NCBI GenBank assembly: GCA_028749235.1
Contig: JAQULS010000008.1
Span: 5,601-40,603 of the forward strand
Source of the DNA: Acidobacteriota bacterium
GTDB lineage: Bacteria; Acidobacteriota; Aminicenantia; Aminicenantales; UBA4085
Reading direction: 5' to 3'
DNA: 35,003 nt
Shown: positions 1-7,255 of the stretch, piece by piece
Numbering within the stretch: the stretch's first letter is position 1
Layout of the letters: each line of letters starts with the position of its first letter
Made by a program: the position numbers and the translations under genes
Notes under the pieces: generated by a model
The model's database searches: none
What the model was told of the DNA's origin: nothing
The model's input: the letters and a program-made list of their open reading frames with translations, nothing else

Positions 1-168
1 GTCGAACTGGGCGGCCGTATACTTGGAGTTGGCCATCTTCGAGGCGGCGGCGGCAGGCGCGGCCGGCTTTTCCGGTTCCTTGGCGCAGGCGGCGGCCAGG
101 AGTGCGACGGCGGCGGCCAGGGCGGCGATGCGGATCGCCCGGTGCGGGCAGCGGGATTTTCGAGTCAT
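1..168 (-). CDS. lipoprotein, N-terminal part only (runs off left edge)
   Basis: The first 56 residues of a minus-strand gene lie in the window; the rest is beyond the left edge. The start is ATG at 168-166, preceded by an AAGGA ribosome binding site. The N-terminus has basic residues (MTRKSR), a hydrophobic Ala/Leu stretch, and a lipobox ending at Cys28 (LLAAAC). A Pro/Ala-rich spacer (KPAAPAAAA) follows. This is a typical lipoprotein signal peptide, so the product should be lipid-anchored after processing by signal peptidase II. The mature domain is not visible and the function is unknown. It has its own promoter-like sequence at 208-237. Confidence 0.75.
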   Translation of the reverse strand, partial: MTRKSRCPHRAIRIAALAAAVALLAAACAKEPEKPAAPAAAASKMANSKYTAAQFD

Positions 169-207
169 GGGTCCGTCCTTGCGGAGTCGCTTCGTGGCGC
201 TCGCTTT

Positions 208-237
208 AATATAGGCCCGAAAGGGGGCGGAAATCAA
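208..237 (-). promoter_or_regulatory. sigma70-like promoter for the left-edge lipoprotein
   Basis: Read on the minus strand, TTGATT (237-232) and TATATT (213-208) are separated by 18 bp. Transcription would start near position 200 and leave a leader of about 30 nt that contains the AAGGA ribosome binding site. Four of six and five of six bases match the sigma70 consensus. Confidence 0.5.
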
Positions 238-264
238 TCAAATTCTTAGATAACCTATCGGAAA

Positions 265-303
265 GGCCGCGCGGCCCTCTCCCCGCTTCGTTTCGGAACG
301 GGG
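265..303 (-). terminator. hairpins after the small barrel-protein gene
   Basis: Just past the stop codon of the minus-strand gene ending at 309, CCCCG/CGGGG arms (281-285 and 299-303) extend through a one-base bulge into TTC/GAA, closing a six-base loop. A second GC palindrome (265-276) follows, then TTTCC on the minus strand. It is a plausible terminator for the three-gene operon, but there is no long U tract. Confidence 0.4.
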
Positions 304-308
304 CGGGA

Positions 309-914
309 TCAGAACAGGAAGGCCAGCGAGGCGCCGGCTTCCAGGCCGCTCAGGTCGACGGTCACGCCGGCGTGTTCGGCCTTGACCATGGAGTAGCGCA
401 ACCGGGCCGTCAAGGCCACGGACGATTTCCGGCCGGGCCGCAGGCTGACTCCCGCCAGGATGTGGCTGCCCTTGGCGTAGTCGAGGGCCGTGCCGATGTC
501 GTTCTTCTCGTAATAGACGTCGTAGTCGAGCCCCGCGCCGATGAACGGCTCGATCAGTCCCAGCGGGATCCGCCAGCGGAACCCGACCGAGAACGGGATC
601 AGGACGAAGCTCGTCTCTTCCTTGGTGAACGTCAACTCGCCTTTTTTTTGAAAGTACTTGGCTTCCAGGTAGAAGTCGATGTTGAAGAATAGCGCCGCGG
701 TGATGGCCAAGCCCTCGATGCCGCCGCCCTTGGCATAGACCTCGGTGAACAAGGGGTCGTTGATCGAGAAGTGGCCGTAGACGATTTCGAACGAGCCCTG
801 CCGCTTGGCGTCGCGGGCCTCGTCCTGGCCGGCGCCCGCCGCCCATACGGACGGCGACACCAGCCCCAGGAAGAGGGCCAGCATCGCCGCCGCCGCGAGC
901 GGGCGTTTGGTCAT
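309..914 (-). CDS. small outer-membrane beta-barrel-like protein
   Basis: A 201-residue exported protein. Residues 1-25 are a signal peptide (MTKRP, then a hydrophobic run to VWA). The rest alternates polar and hydrophobic residues with many aromatic and glycine residues, as in 8- to 10-strand barrels, and the last residue is Phe, a usual C-terminal signal for the BAM insertion machinery. It is a paralogue of the protein at 6521-7132: both carry a D-x-LF-x-EVY-x-x-GG segment near the N-terminus and end in a similar glycine-rich strand. It begins 5 nt after the stop codon of the AMIN-domain gene, so it is probably co-transcribed with it. No enzyme motif is visible; the role is unknown. Confidence 0.8.
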   Translation of the reverse strand: MTKRPLAAAAMLALFLGLVSPSVWAAGAGQDEARDAKRQGSFEIVYGHFSINDPLFTEVYAKGGGIEGLAITAALFFNIDFYLEAKYFQKKGELTFTKEETSFVLIPFSVGFRWRIPLGLIEPFIGAGLDYDVYYEKNDIGTALDYAKGSHILAGVSLRPGRKSSVALTARLRYSMVKAEHAGVTVDLSGLEAGASLAFLF

Positions 915-919
915 TCGCT

Positions 920-2119
920 TCAGAAATTATACTGCAGCGACAGGGTCGGCTGCACGTGCATCATGTTGAAGCTTTCCGTGAGGACGGCCGAGGCCGGGCT
1001 GAAGAGGAGGAGTTTGGTGTCCAGCGACAGGCTGAGATGCCGGCTCAACCGGTATTCCAGGCCCAGGATGGCGCCGATGTGAAACGCGGTCAAGGCATCC
1101 TCTTGGATGACCATGTCTTCTACGTTGAAGGAGACGTTTTCCGCCGCGAACGGGCTCACATCATTGAAACCGTAGTCCGAGACGGAGAACAGCTTGCCTA
1201 CGGTCAAGCCGAGGACGGGACCCAACGAAAGCGAGAATTTGTCGGACTCCAGGAGCATGAATTCAGCGAAAAGCGAGAAGCGCATGAGGCTCGTGGCCAG
1301 GCCTTCGCTCGTGGTGATGTCCACCTCGCGGGAGGCATCGGCCAGGAAGGGATGGGGCAGGGATAAGGCCGCGCCGAATTCCGGTTTGACCTGCCAGTAG
1401 GAGATCTCCAGGCCGGCCTTGGTCCGCAGGCTGCCGAGCAGGAGGCGCTTGCCGATGGCGGCTTCGCCGGCGATCCCGGATTTCCAGGTATGGGTCTCGA
1501 TCCCGCGGGCCGTCTCGCCGAAATAGGGGAATTCGGCTTCAGCGGTGTAGGACTTGAAGAATAAGGCCCAGCCGCCGCCGACGCGGACGAACATCCCGGT
1601 CCAGGACCCGGCGGGCCCGGACTCGGCCGGCGTCTCTTGCGTCGTTCTCTCTCGGACGGGGCGGACGCGCTCCGGCTCCTTGACGGCTTCGCCGCCGGCC
1701 GCGGGAGCGATCGTCTCTTCGCCCGCTTCCAGCCAGAAGTCGATTTTCAACCCGCCCGGGACTTCGGTCACGGTATAGGCGGGGGTCGTTTGGCCGAGGT
1801 CGAAGACGACGCGGGCCGTTTCCGGTTTGAACTGGCCGGTGCGGATGTCCAACACGCCGCCCTGCCCGACTTGGGCGTAGGGGGCGGGCTCGATGGCCGC
1901 GACTCCGTTCAGGTCGACGACCAGCCGCTTGGGGGACGTCAGGTACGACACCTCGCGGGTAAAGGCCCCCTCGATGGCGATGGTCACCACGAGCCGGGCG
2001 CCGTCCATTTGGGTTGTAATGCTCTTCAGCGTTCCCTGGCCCTGGGCCTGAATCGCGGGAGCAAACGCGAGCAACGCGGCCAGCAGGCAGCCGGCCGTGA
2101 TCAGCGACGATTTCTTCAT
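920..2119 (-). CDS. AMIN-domain protein with C-terminal beta-barrel
   Basis: A 399-residue exported protein. The start is MKKSS at 2119, because GGAGG lies a few bases upstream and a signal peptide follows (residues 1-25, cleavage after IQA). An upstream in-frame ATG at 2194 would add 25 residues that do not look like a signal. Residues 30-130 resemble the AMIN domain: repeated strand pattern with RLVVDL, RTGQF and RVVFDLG. AMIN domains occur in PilQ secretins and AmiC amidases and anchor proteins to the cell wall or to partners. A Pro/Glu/Arg-rich linker (131-172) leads to an aromatic-rich strand region (173-399) ending in QYNF, a typical barrel C-terminus. No secretin or amidase domain is visible. 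It is the middle gene of an operon with the SGNH hydrolase and the small barrel protein. Confidence 0.75.
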   Translation of the reverse strand: MKKSSLITAGCLLAALLAFAPAIQAQGQGTLKSITTQMDGARLVVTIAIEGAFTREVSYLTSPKRLVVDLNGVAAIEPAPYAQVGQGGVLDIRTGQFKPETARVVFDLGQTTPAYTVTEVPGGLKIDFWLEAGEETIAPAAGGEAVKEPERVRPVRERTTQETPAESGPAGSWTGMFVRVGGGWALFFKSYTAEAEFPYFGETARGIETHTWKSGIAGEAAIGKRLLLGSLRTKAGLEISYWQVKPEFGAALSLPHPFLADASREVDITTSEGLATSLMRFSLFAEFMLLESDKFSLSLGPVLGLTVGKLFSVSDYGFNDVSPFAAENVSFNVEDMVIQEDALTAFHIGAILGLEYRLSRHLSLSLDTKLLLFSPASAVLTESFNMMHVQPTLSLQYNF

Positions 2120-2163
2120 GCAATCCTCCGATGGCTGAGTTCGATCTATCTCCGTTCTCCGGA

Positions 2164-3225
2164 TTAAAGCTCCAGAGTCGCAACGGCGGAACAAGGCCCC
2201 TCCACTCCGTCCGTCCGAACGGCGGCCACAACGTACTCGTAGACCGTGCCTTTTACGGCCGAGACGTCGAAATACGATTCGGCGTCCTCGATCACGGCCA
2301 GAGACTGGAACGCGGCCGCGCTTTCGCCCCGCTTCCGCCGGTAGATCTTGTAACTCAAGATCGTCCCGGCGATTTCGGTTTTATCGTTCGGCAGCCACGT
2401 TACCATATTTCCGGTCCGCCGGTAAAATAGAATTTTGTCCGTTGTCGCCTTGGCCCGTACGCTTTCCGGCGGGAAGGGCAAGGCCTCGACGGCGGCCGCC
2501 CAGGTCTTGGCCAGGACCTGGTACCCGGTTTCGTTGGGATGCTTGAGATCCTCGGACAGCAGAGCGCCCGGCCCCCCGGGGAGGTAGTCGTTGAAGACTT
2601 TATCCATGTCCGCCAGGGGAACGTTCATCTCGACGGCCAGCAGCCGGATGGCGGCATTGAGCGCGATGTGGATCTCCTGATAAGAGGAGATATACCATTT
2701 GGCGTCCCGCCGGGGCACGATTGTGGCCAGGACCGGCAGCAGACCGTAGTTCAGGCTTTGGGAGATCATGGAACGGAGATTGGCGATGCTGGTTGAGACC
2801 GGGCGAAGGAAGGTGACGTCGTTCGTCCCCTCCATGATCAGGATGTAGCGGGCCAGCCGGACCGCGATGACCGAGCCGATCCGCAGGTTGCCGCCGCTTG
2901 TTTCCTCGCCGCCGAGGCCCTCGTTGACGACCTCGGAAGGGCCGAGAACGGCGTCCAAAAGCGCGTCCAGGCGGGGGATATACCCCAACTCGGGAGCGTC
3001 CTCGTGGTTGATCGTGCCGTAGGTGATGCTGTCCCCGAAGCCGATGTACCGGTTTTCGCTGAGATTGGGATTAAAAATAGGCCCCCGAACGGCCGCGATC
3101 CCGCGCGGGGACTTGCCCGGGACAAACGTTTGGGCTGAGCCTTCCTGGAAAAAAGCTCCGATCAGGCAGACCATGGCCGGGAAAAAGAGGACAGAACGGC
3201 GTCCGGCATCGGTCCTTCTTTTCAT
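2164..3225 (-). CDS. secreted SGNH/GDSL-family hydrolase with C-terminal Fn3-like domain
   Basis: A 353-residue exported hydrolase. Residues 1-31 are a signal peptide. All four SGNH blocks are present: GDSITYG with nucleophile Ser66; NEGLGGE with the block II glycine near 103-106; EGTND with Asn135; and DLKHP with Asp226 and His229 as the rest of the triad. The family cleaves ester bonds of lipids, acetylated sugars or peptidoglycan; the substrate here cannot be told. Residues from about 255 to 353 form a fibronectin-III-like module (YKIYRRKRG, then YEYVVAAVRTDG). It is the first gene of an operon with the AMIN-barrel gene, which begins 44 nt downstream. A strong divergent promoter lies upstream. 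Confidence 0.85.
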   Translation of the reverse strand: MKRRTDAGRRSVLFFPAMVCLIGAFFQEGSAQTFVPGKSPRGIAAVRGPIFNPNLSENRYIGFGDSITYGTINHEDAPELGYIPRLDALLDAVLGPSEVVNEGLGGEETSGGNLRIGSVIAVRLARYILIMEGTNDVTFLRPVSTSIANLRSMISQSLNYGLLPVLATIVPRRDAKWYISSYQEIHIALNAAIRLLAVEMNVPLADMDKVFNDYLPGGPGALLSEDLKHPNETGYQVLAKTWAAAVEALPFPPESVRAKATTDKILFYRRTGNMVTWLPNDKTEIAGTILSYKIYRRKRGESAAAFQSLAVIEDAESYFDVSAVKGTVYEYVVAAVRTDGVEGPCSAVATLEL

Positions 3226-3239
3226 GGTCGATCCCCGCC

Positions 3240-3268
3240 ACTATAGCCGGAAAAGAGGCTTTTTTCAA
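3240..3268 (-). promoter_or_regulatory. sigma70-like promoter of the SGNH-AMIN-barrel operon
   Basis: On the minus strand TTGAAA (3268-3263) and TATAGT (3245-3240) are separated by exactly 17 bp. The predicted start lies about 7-8 nt before the ATG at 3225, giving a very short leader. Its -35 box is back to back with that of the plus-strand promoter, only 10 bp away, so one regulator could act on both. Confidence 0.6.
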
Positions 3269-3278
3269 TCCGAACCGG

Positions 3279-3308
3279 TTGACAAGGGCGGTTTCCTTAG
3301 GGCATCAT
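3279..3308 (+). promoter_or_regulatory. sigma70-like promoter of the secreted propeller operon
   Basis: A perfect TTGACA (3279-3284) is followed after 18 bp by CATCAT (3303-3308, four of six bases). The gene starts at 3336 with a GAAGGAG ribosome binding site, so the leader would be about 20 nt. Confidence 0.5.
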
Positions 3309-3335
3309 GTCCGCGAATCCACGAAGGAGCCGTGC

Positions 3336-4742
3336 ATGAAAAGAGCCGTCGCCCTCATCGCCGCCATGATTTTCCTGGCGGGTATGCCTTTTGCCCAGAC
3401 CATGAAAAACTCCACCAAGGTCGCCTCGGTGACGGGCGGAGTTCGCTGGGCGCAGTGTGCTTTTGGTCCGGAAGGCGTCCTCCACATTACCTTCGAGGAG
3501 GACACGAACCGGGGGCATCCGGTTTGGTATGTCTCCTATGATGGGACAACCGCCAGCACGCCCTTCAACGTGACCGACAACTTGGACATTCGGGGAGAGC
3601 GTCCGGGAATCGGGGTCGGACCCCGGGGCCAGGTCGCGGTCGCCTGGGGCGTTGACGTGGGCGACATCACTTACGTCCGGATCTATGATCCCAAGACCAA
3701 AACCTGGGGTTCCGTGGAAACCGTCGCTTCCGGATACGGATGGGACGAACCCCAGCCGGCCATCGACTCGAACGGCACGGTCCATGTCTTCTTCTCCAGC
3801 GATTCGGGGGGCCGTGCCTACTGCAGCTCCAAGATCAACGGCGTCTGGGAAGCCCCCGTCAAGCTGAGCGCCGGATACGGCAAGCAGGGCGGCGTCGCGG
3901 TCGGCCCGAACGCCAAGGCCTGGGCCGTCTGGCGGGAGAAGCAAGGCGACGGCAATTATAAGAATTACTATAACAGCCGGGACTCCGGCGGCAACTGGGG
4001 ATCCCCGACGCTCGTTACGTCTTCCGGCGGAAGCACCTCCCACCCCTCCATCACGGTCGGCCCGGACAGCGTCGCCATCGCCGTCTGGGGCGATATCGAT
4101 CCTGAGATGGAGAACGGAGCCGAGATCCGCCTTATGCGCCTGGGGACCGGTGAAACACGCCAAATCGCCATCACCAAGTACATGCAGCATTATCCCCGGG
4201 CCGCCGTCGATCCGAGCCTTTACATCCATGTCGCCTCCCAGATCGGCGGCGGTGATTTCGGCAACGGCGCCTTCTATACCCACAACGCGTCGGGTTCCTG
4301 GGCTGAGCCGCAGACGCTCGTCTGCTCCATGGACAAAGTCGTGGGCCTGTCGGCCGATCCATACGGCAACGTCGCGCTGTGCATGTCGGACATGACTTCG
4401 AGTGGGTCAGATATCCGCGTCTGGACTACCCAGACCATCGTGCCCCGCTACATCTACCCCCCCACCAACCTGGCCGCGACCGTCAAGACCAAGGGCCTGC
4501 GCAAGTCCCCCTCCATCACCTACAACCTGTCTTGGAACGCAAACTCCGCGAACACAGACGCCTGGGTCGCCGGCTACAATATCTACGTCAAGGAAGGCAG
4601 CGGCGCCTACAAGCTGCTGATGAGCGTCAGCAAATCGACGCTGAACGCCTCCTTCAGCTTCACCGACCTGTCCGTCAAGCGCAGCTTCGGCATCGTCACC
4701 GCGAATCCGGGCGGCGGCGAGAGCGAGATGGTTGAGTTCTGA
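3336..4742 (+). CDS. secreted seven-bladed beta-propeller protein with Fn3-like C-terminus
   Basis: A 468-residue exported protein. The start is ATG 3336 (MKRAVALIAA), which follows GAAGGAG and begins a signal peptide ending near FAQ; an upstream in-frame ATG at 3279 lies inside the promoter. I count seven repeats of a motif like P-x-I-x-V-G-P-x-G-x-x-x-V-x-W, for example RPGIGVGPRG, HPSITVGPDS and YPRAAVDPS, consistent with a seven-bladed, sialidase-like propeller. The Asp-box and catalytic residues of sialidases are not evident, so this is probably a binding protein or scaffold. The last 90 residues form a fibronectin-III-like module (YNIYVKEGSG). The next gene begins 14 nt downstream and encodes a related protein. 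Confidence 0.8.
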   Translation: MKRAVALIAAMIFLAGMPFAQTMKNSTKVASVTGGVRWAQCAFGPEGVLHITFEEDTNRGHPVWYVSYDGTTASTPFNVTDNLDIRGERPGIGVGPRGQVAVAWGVDVGDITYVRIYDPKTKTWGSVETVASGYGWDEPQPAIDSNGTVHVFFSSDSGGRAYCSSKINGVWEAPVKLSAGYGKQGGVAVGPNAKAWAVWREKQGDGNYKNYYNSRDSGGNWGSPTLVTSSGGSTSHPSITVGPDSVAIAVWGDIDPEMENGAEIRLMRLGTGETRQIAITKYMQHYPRAAVDPSLYIHVASQIGGGDFGNGAFYTHNASGSWAEPQTLVCSMDKVVGLSADPYGNVALCMSDMTSSGSDIRVWTTQTIVPRYIYPPTNLAATVKTKGLRKSPSITYNLSWNANSANTDAWVAGYNIYVKEGSGAYKLLMSVSKSTLNASFSFTDLSVKRSFGIVTANPGGGESEMVEF

Positions 4743-4756
4743 ATCGAGGAGCGCGT

Positions 4757-6514
4757 TTGAAGAGAAAATCGGGGAGCCTCGCGCCGGTCAGGGTGAGGGG
4801 GCTCCTTTTCGTCCTTGTGTTCATTTTAGCTACAACCGCTTTCGCCCAGACCAACATCTCCCAGTCGAGCTGGGCCTCCTGGTATCCGCGCGTGGCCATC
4901 GACGGCCAGGGCAACATCAACGTCGTGTGGGCCGAGATCTACGGCTCGGGCAACGGCGACCTCTTCTTCAGCCGGATGGACAAAGGCACCGGTGTCTGGA
5001 GCACGCCCGTCAACTTGAGCGAATCCGGCATGGTCTGGAGCGATACGCTGATGGTCTGTTCCGTCGCCGTGGACGATTCCGACAACGTCTATGTCCTGTG
5101 GTCGGCCCAGAGCGCGGTCATGCTGAGGGTCCGCTCCTCCTCGGGCGATTGGAGCGGCGTCACCCAGGTCGCTTCGGGAAGCGGGCTCGACGGGCCGCGG
5201 ATCGCGGTGACGGGCGGCGGCGACATCTTCTGCGTCTGGTGGACGGGGGCCGGCACGGTCGTCACCCGGGCCCGGGTCGGCGGCGGTTGGGAGAGCGACG
5301 TGCAGGTCAGCGACGGCGGCCGGCGGTCGAAGTTCCCCGACATCGGCGTCGGTTCCGGGCAGGCTCTGGCCTGCTGGGTGGAAAAGAGCGGCGATATCTA
5401 CCAGGCCGCCTACACGGTCCGCGGCACGGGCTCCGGCTCCGGCTGGAGCTCGAGCGCCCGCGTCTCGTCTTCCTCCTACTCGCAGCAGCATCCCGTCGTC
5501 GAGTACATAGACTCCACGCCGCATATCGTGATGACGCCCGTCACCGATCCCAACCGGATCGTCTGGCATTGCGCCTGGACGGGATCGGGATTCGGATCGC
5601 CGCGGGCCATCTCCGACGAGACCATGCTCCACTACCCCTCGCTGGCGGAGAGATCGGGCAAGCTCTGCGCGGTTTGGCAGGTCGGCTCCTACGGCGCGGG
5701 CCAGGCGGTTTACCAGAACATCTATTCGGGAGGCAGTTGGTCCGGGCAGAGCGCCATCTCCAACTCGTCCGGCTGCACGTTCTGCGATGCGGCCATCGAC
5801 GCCTCGGGCTACTCCAACGTCGTCTGGGACGCCGGCGGGGAGATCTACTACGCCCTGGGCTCCACGGGCGGAGGGACGTCCGCGAACCGGGCTCCCGTCG
5901 CCGATTTTTCCTTTTCCCCGACGACGGGGATCGCGCCCTTGACGGTTTCCTTCGATGCCTCGGCCTCGACCGATCCCGACGGCACGATCGCCAGCTACTC
6001 CTGGGTCTTCGGCGACGGCTCCACGGGCAGCGGCCGCACCGTCAGCCATACTTATCAAAAACGCGGCAACTATTCCATCAAGCTGACCGTCATCGACAAC
6101 CTGGGCAAGCCCGGCTCCACGGTCAAGACGATCCAGATCCTCGGCCTCTACGCCCCGCTCAACGTGGCTTGGGCGTCCTATTCCGACCAGAGCCTGTTCC
6201 AGTCGCGGACGGTCAACGAGGTGACTTGGGCCTACAACCCGGCCAACGACGACGTGGCGACCGTCACCCTGTACCGGGTCTACCGCAAGAATGTGGATGA
6301 TGACGGCGCCTACGCGGTTCTGGGCGAGGTCGAGGGGACGGTTTTCTCTTACCGGGACACCAAGCCGGCCGCCGGCGTGACCTACCTGTACGCGGTCAGC
6401 TCGCTGGACGCGGCGGGGCACGAAAGCCCCTTGAGCTCGGACCAGGAGAATTCGGCCGACGCCGTCGACGCCCGGGATAGGACCGCGGTCATCCTGCGGA
6501 TGCTCCGGCTCTGA
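4757..6514 (+). CDS. secreted beta-propeller protein with PKD and Fn3-like domains
   Basis: A 585-residue exported protein with a TTG start at 4757, chosen because GAGGAG sits just upstream and a signal peptide follows (basic residues, then VLVFILATTAFAQ, cleavage near 30). Seven propeller repeats occupy residues 42-368, with signatures YPRVAIDGQG, GPRIAVTGGG, FPDIGVGSG and YPSLAERSG. A PKD domain follows at about 378-461, with FGDGSTGSG and the closing HTYQKRGNY, then a fibronectin-III-like domain to about 570. This domain order suits a cell-surface or secreted protein that binds glycans or proteins. It is a diverged relative of the gene before it and the second member of that operon. A convergent barrel-protein gene ends 6 nt beyond its stop codon. 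Confidence 0.82.
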   Translation: MKRKSGSLAPVRVRGLLFVLVFILATTAFAQTNISQSSWASWYPRVAIDGQGNINVVWAEIYGSGNGDLFFSRMDKGTGVWSTPVNLSESGMVWSDTLMVCSVAVDDSDNVYVLWSAQSAVMLRVRSSSGDWSGVTQVASGSGLDGPRIAVTGGGDIFCVWWTGAGTVVTRARVGGGWESDVQVSDGGRRSKFPDIGVGSGQALACWVEKSGDIYQAAYTVRGTGSGSGWSSSARVSSSSYSQQHPVVEYIDSTPHIVMTPVTDPNRIVWHCAWTGSGFGSPRAISDETMLHYPSLAERSGKLCAVWQVGSYGAGQAVYQNIYSGGSWSGQSAISNSSGCTFCDAAIDASGYSNVVWDAGGEIYYALGSTGGGTSANRAPVADFSFSPTTGIAPLTVSFDASASTDPDGTIASYSWVFGDGSTGSGRTVSHTYQKRGNYSIKLTVIDNLGKPGSTVKTIQILGLYAPLNVAWASYSDQSLFQSRTVNEVTWAYNPANDDVATVTLYRVYRKNVDDDGAYAVLGEVEGTVFSYRDTKPAAGVTYLYAVSSLDAAGHESPLSSDQENSADAVDARDRTAVILRMLRL

Positions 6515-6520
6515 CCGGAA

Positions 6521-7132
6521 TCAGATCCCGAACCGGAAGAGAAGCGAGCCCCCGATCTCCGTCCCCCCCAGGTTGACCGAGAAGTCCTCCATGTTTTTCG
6601 CCGCCGTGGACCAGCGGAAATACGCCTGCAGGACGATCCCGGTTAGGATCTCCAGGCTGGCGCCGCCTCCGACCCGGAAGCCGAAAGCGCTCCCCCGGCT
6701 GAAGATCCATTCGCTGTCCTCGGTGTAGAAGACCGGTCCGCCTCCCGCCTCCAGCCAGAACGACGCCGTTCCCGCGGCCAGGCCGGCCCGGATCAAGGCC
6801 GTAAGGGGAACGATGGTCATCCGGGCCGCGGTCGCGGAAACCGTCGAGGCGCCGGTTCGGGCGAAGCGGCCGAGATCGAGGCCGGCGGCGAGAGAGAAGC
6901 TTCCCGCTCTGAAAAAATCGACGCCCGCCGTCAAGCCGATCGCTGTGCCGCCCGTCCCGTAGACTTCCTGGAAGACCAAGTCGGAGGACGCAAACCGCCC
7001 GGCGCGGATCCCGATCCAGGCCTCGGTCCGGGATTTCTCGATGATCTCTTCCTGCGCGGCCGCGAAGCCCGGGGCGAGAAGCAGGCAGGCCAACGCCGCG
7101 GCGGCGAACGGGCGGAGAAGGCGCGGCTTCAT
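6521..7132 (-). CDS. small outer-membrane beta-barrel-like protein, paralogue of 309-914
   Basis: A 203-residue exported protein starting at ATG 7132 (MKPRLLRPF), with a signal peptide ending at about FAAAQ. The mature part alternates hydrophobic and polar residues with many Gly and aromatic residues and ends in strands of the type GGSLLFRFGI, consistent with a barrel. It shares the order G-x-F-x-x-x-D-x-x-F-x-EVY-x-x-GG with the protein at 309-914, so the two are paralogues on either side of the secreted-protein genes. The in-frame extension upstream to 7459 runs through the divergent intergenic region and antisense to the TolB-like gene, and is rejected. A TTGAGG-17-TATAAA promoter lies 19 nt upstream of the start. 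Function unknown. Confidence 0.78.
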   Translation of the reverse strand: MKPRLLRPFAAAALACLLLAPGFAAAQEEIIEKSRTEAWIGIRAGRFASSDLVFQEVYGTGGTAIGLTAGVDFFRAGSFSLAAGLDLGRFARTGASTVSATAARMTIVPLTALIRAGLAAGTASFWLEAGGGPVFYTEDSEWIFSRGSAFGFRVGGGASLEILTGIVLQAYFRWSTAAKNMEDFSVNLGGTEIGGSLLFRFGI

Positions 7133-7151
7133 CGTATTCGACTCCGCCGGA

Positions 7152-7180
7152 TTTATAGCACAGGATGCGCCCTGCCTCAA
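7152..7180 (-). promoter_or_regulatory. sigma70-like promoter of the second small barrel-protein gene
   Basis: On the minus strand TTGAGG (7180-7175) and TATAAA (7157-7152) are 17 bp apart. The leader to ATG 7132 would be about 12 nt and includes a GGAG ribosome binding site. Confidence 0.5.
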
Positions 7181-7243
7181 CTGGATGGGGGGCGCGGGAC
7201 CGGAAAAGAGGCGCGGGGATGGCCTCCGTCTCCCTCTTTGGCC

Positions 7244-7249
7244 TAGAAT
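7244..7249 (+). promoter_or_regulatory. candidate -10 element close to a GTG start
   Basis: TAGAAT matches the -10 consensus at five of six bases and lies 6 nt before the GTG start at 7256, so the transcript would begin at or next to the start codon. No convincing -35 box is present and there is no ribosome binding site in the gap. Confidence 0.3.
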
Positions 7250-7255
7250 AGGCCC

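Noticed and set aside
4826-6421. A 531-residue open frame opposite the PKD-domain propeller protein.
   Set aside because: It mirrors the propeller gene and lacks a domain or a ribosome binding site.
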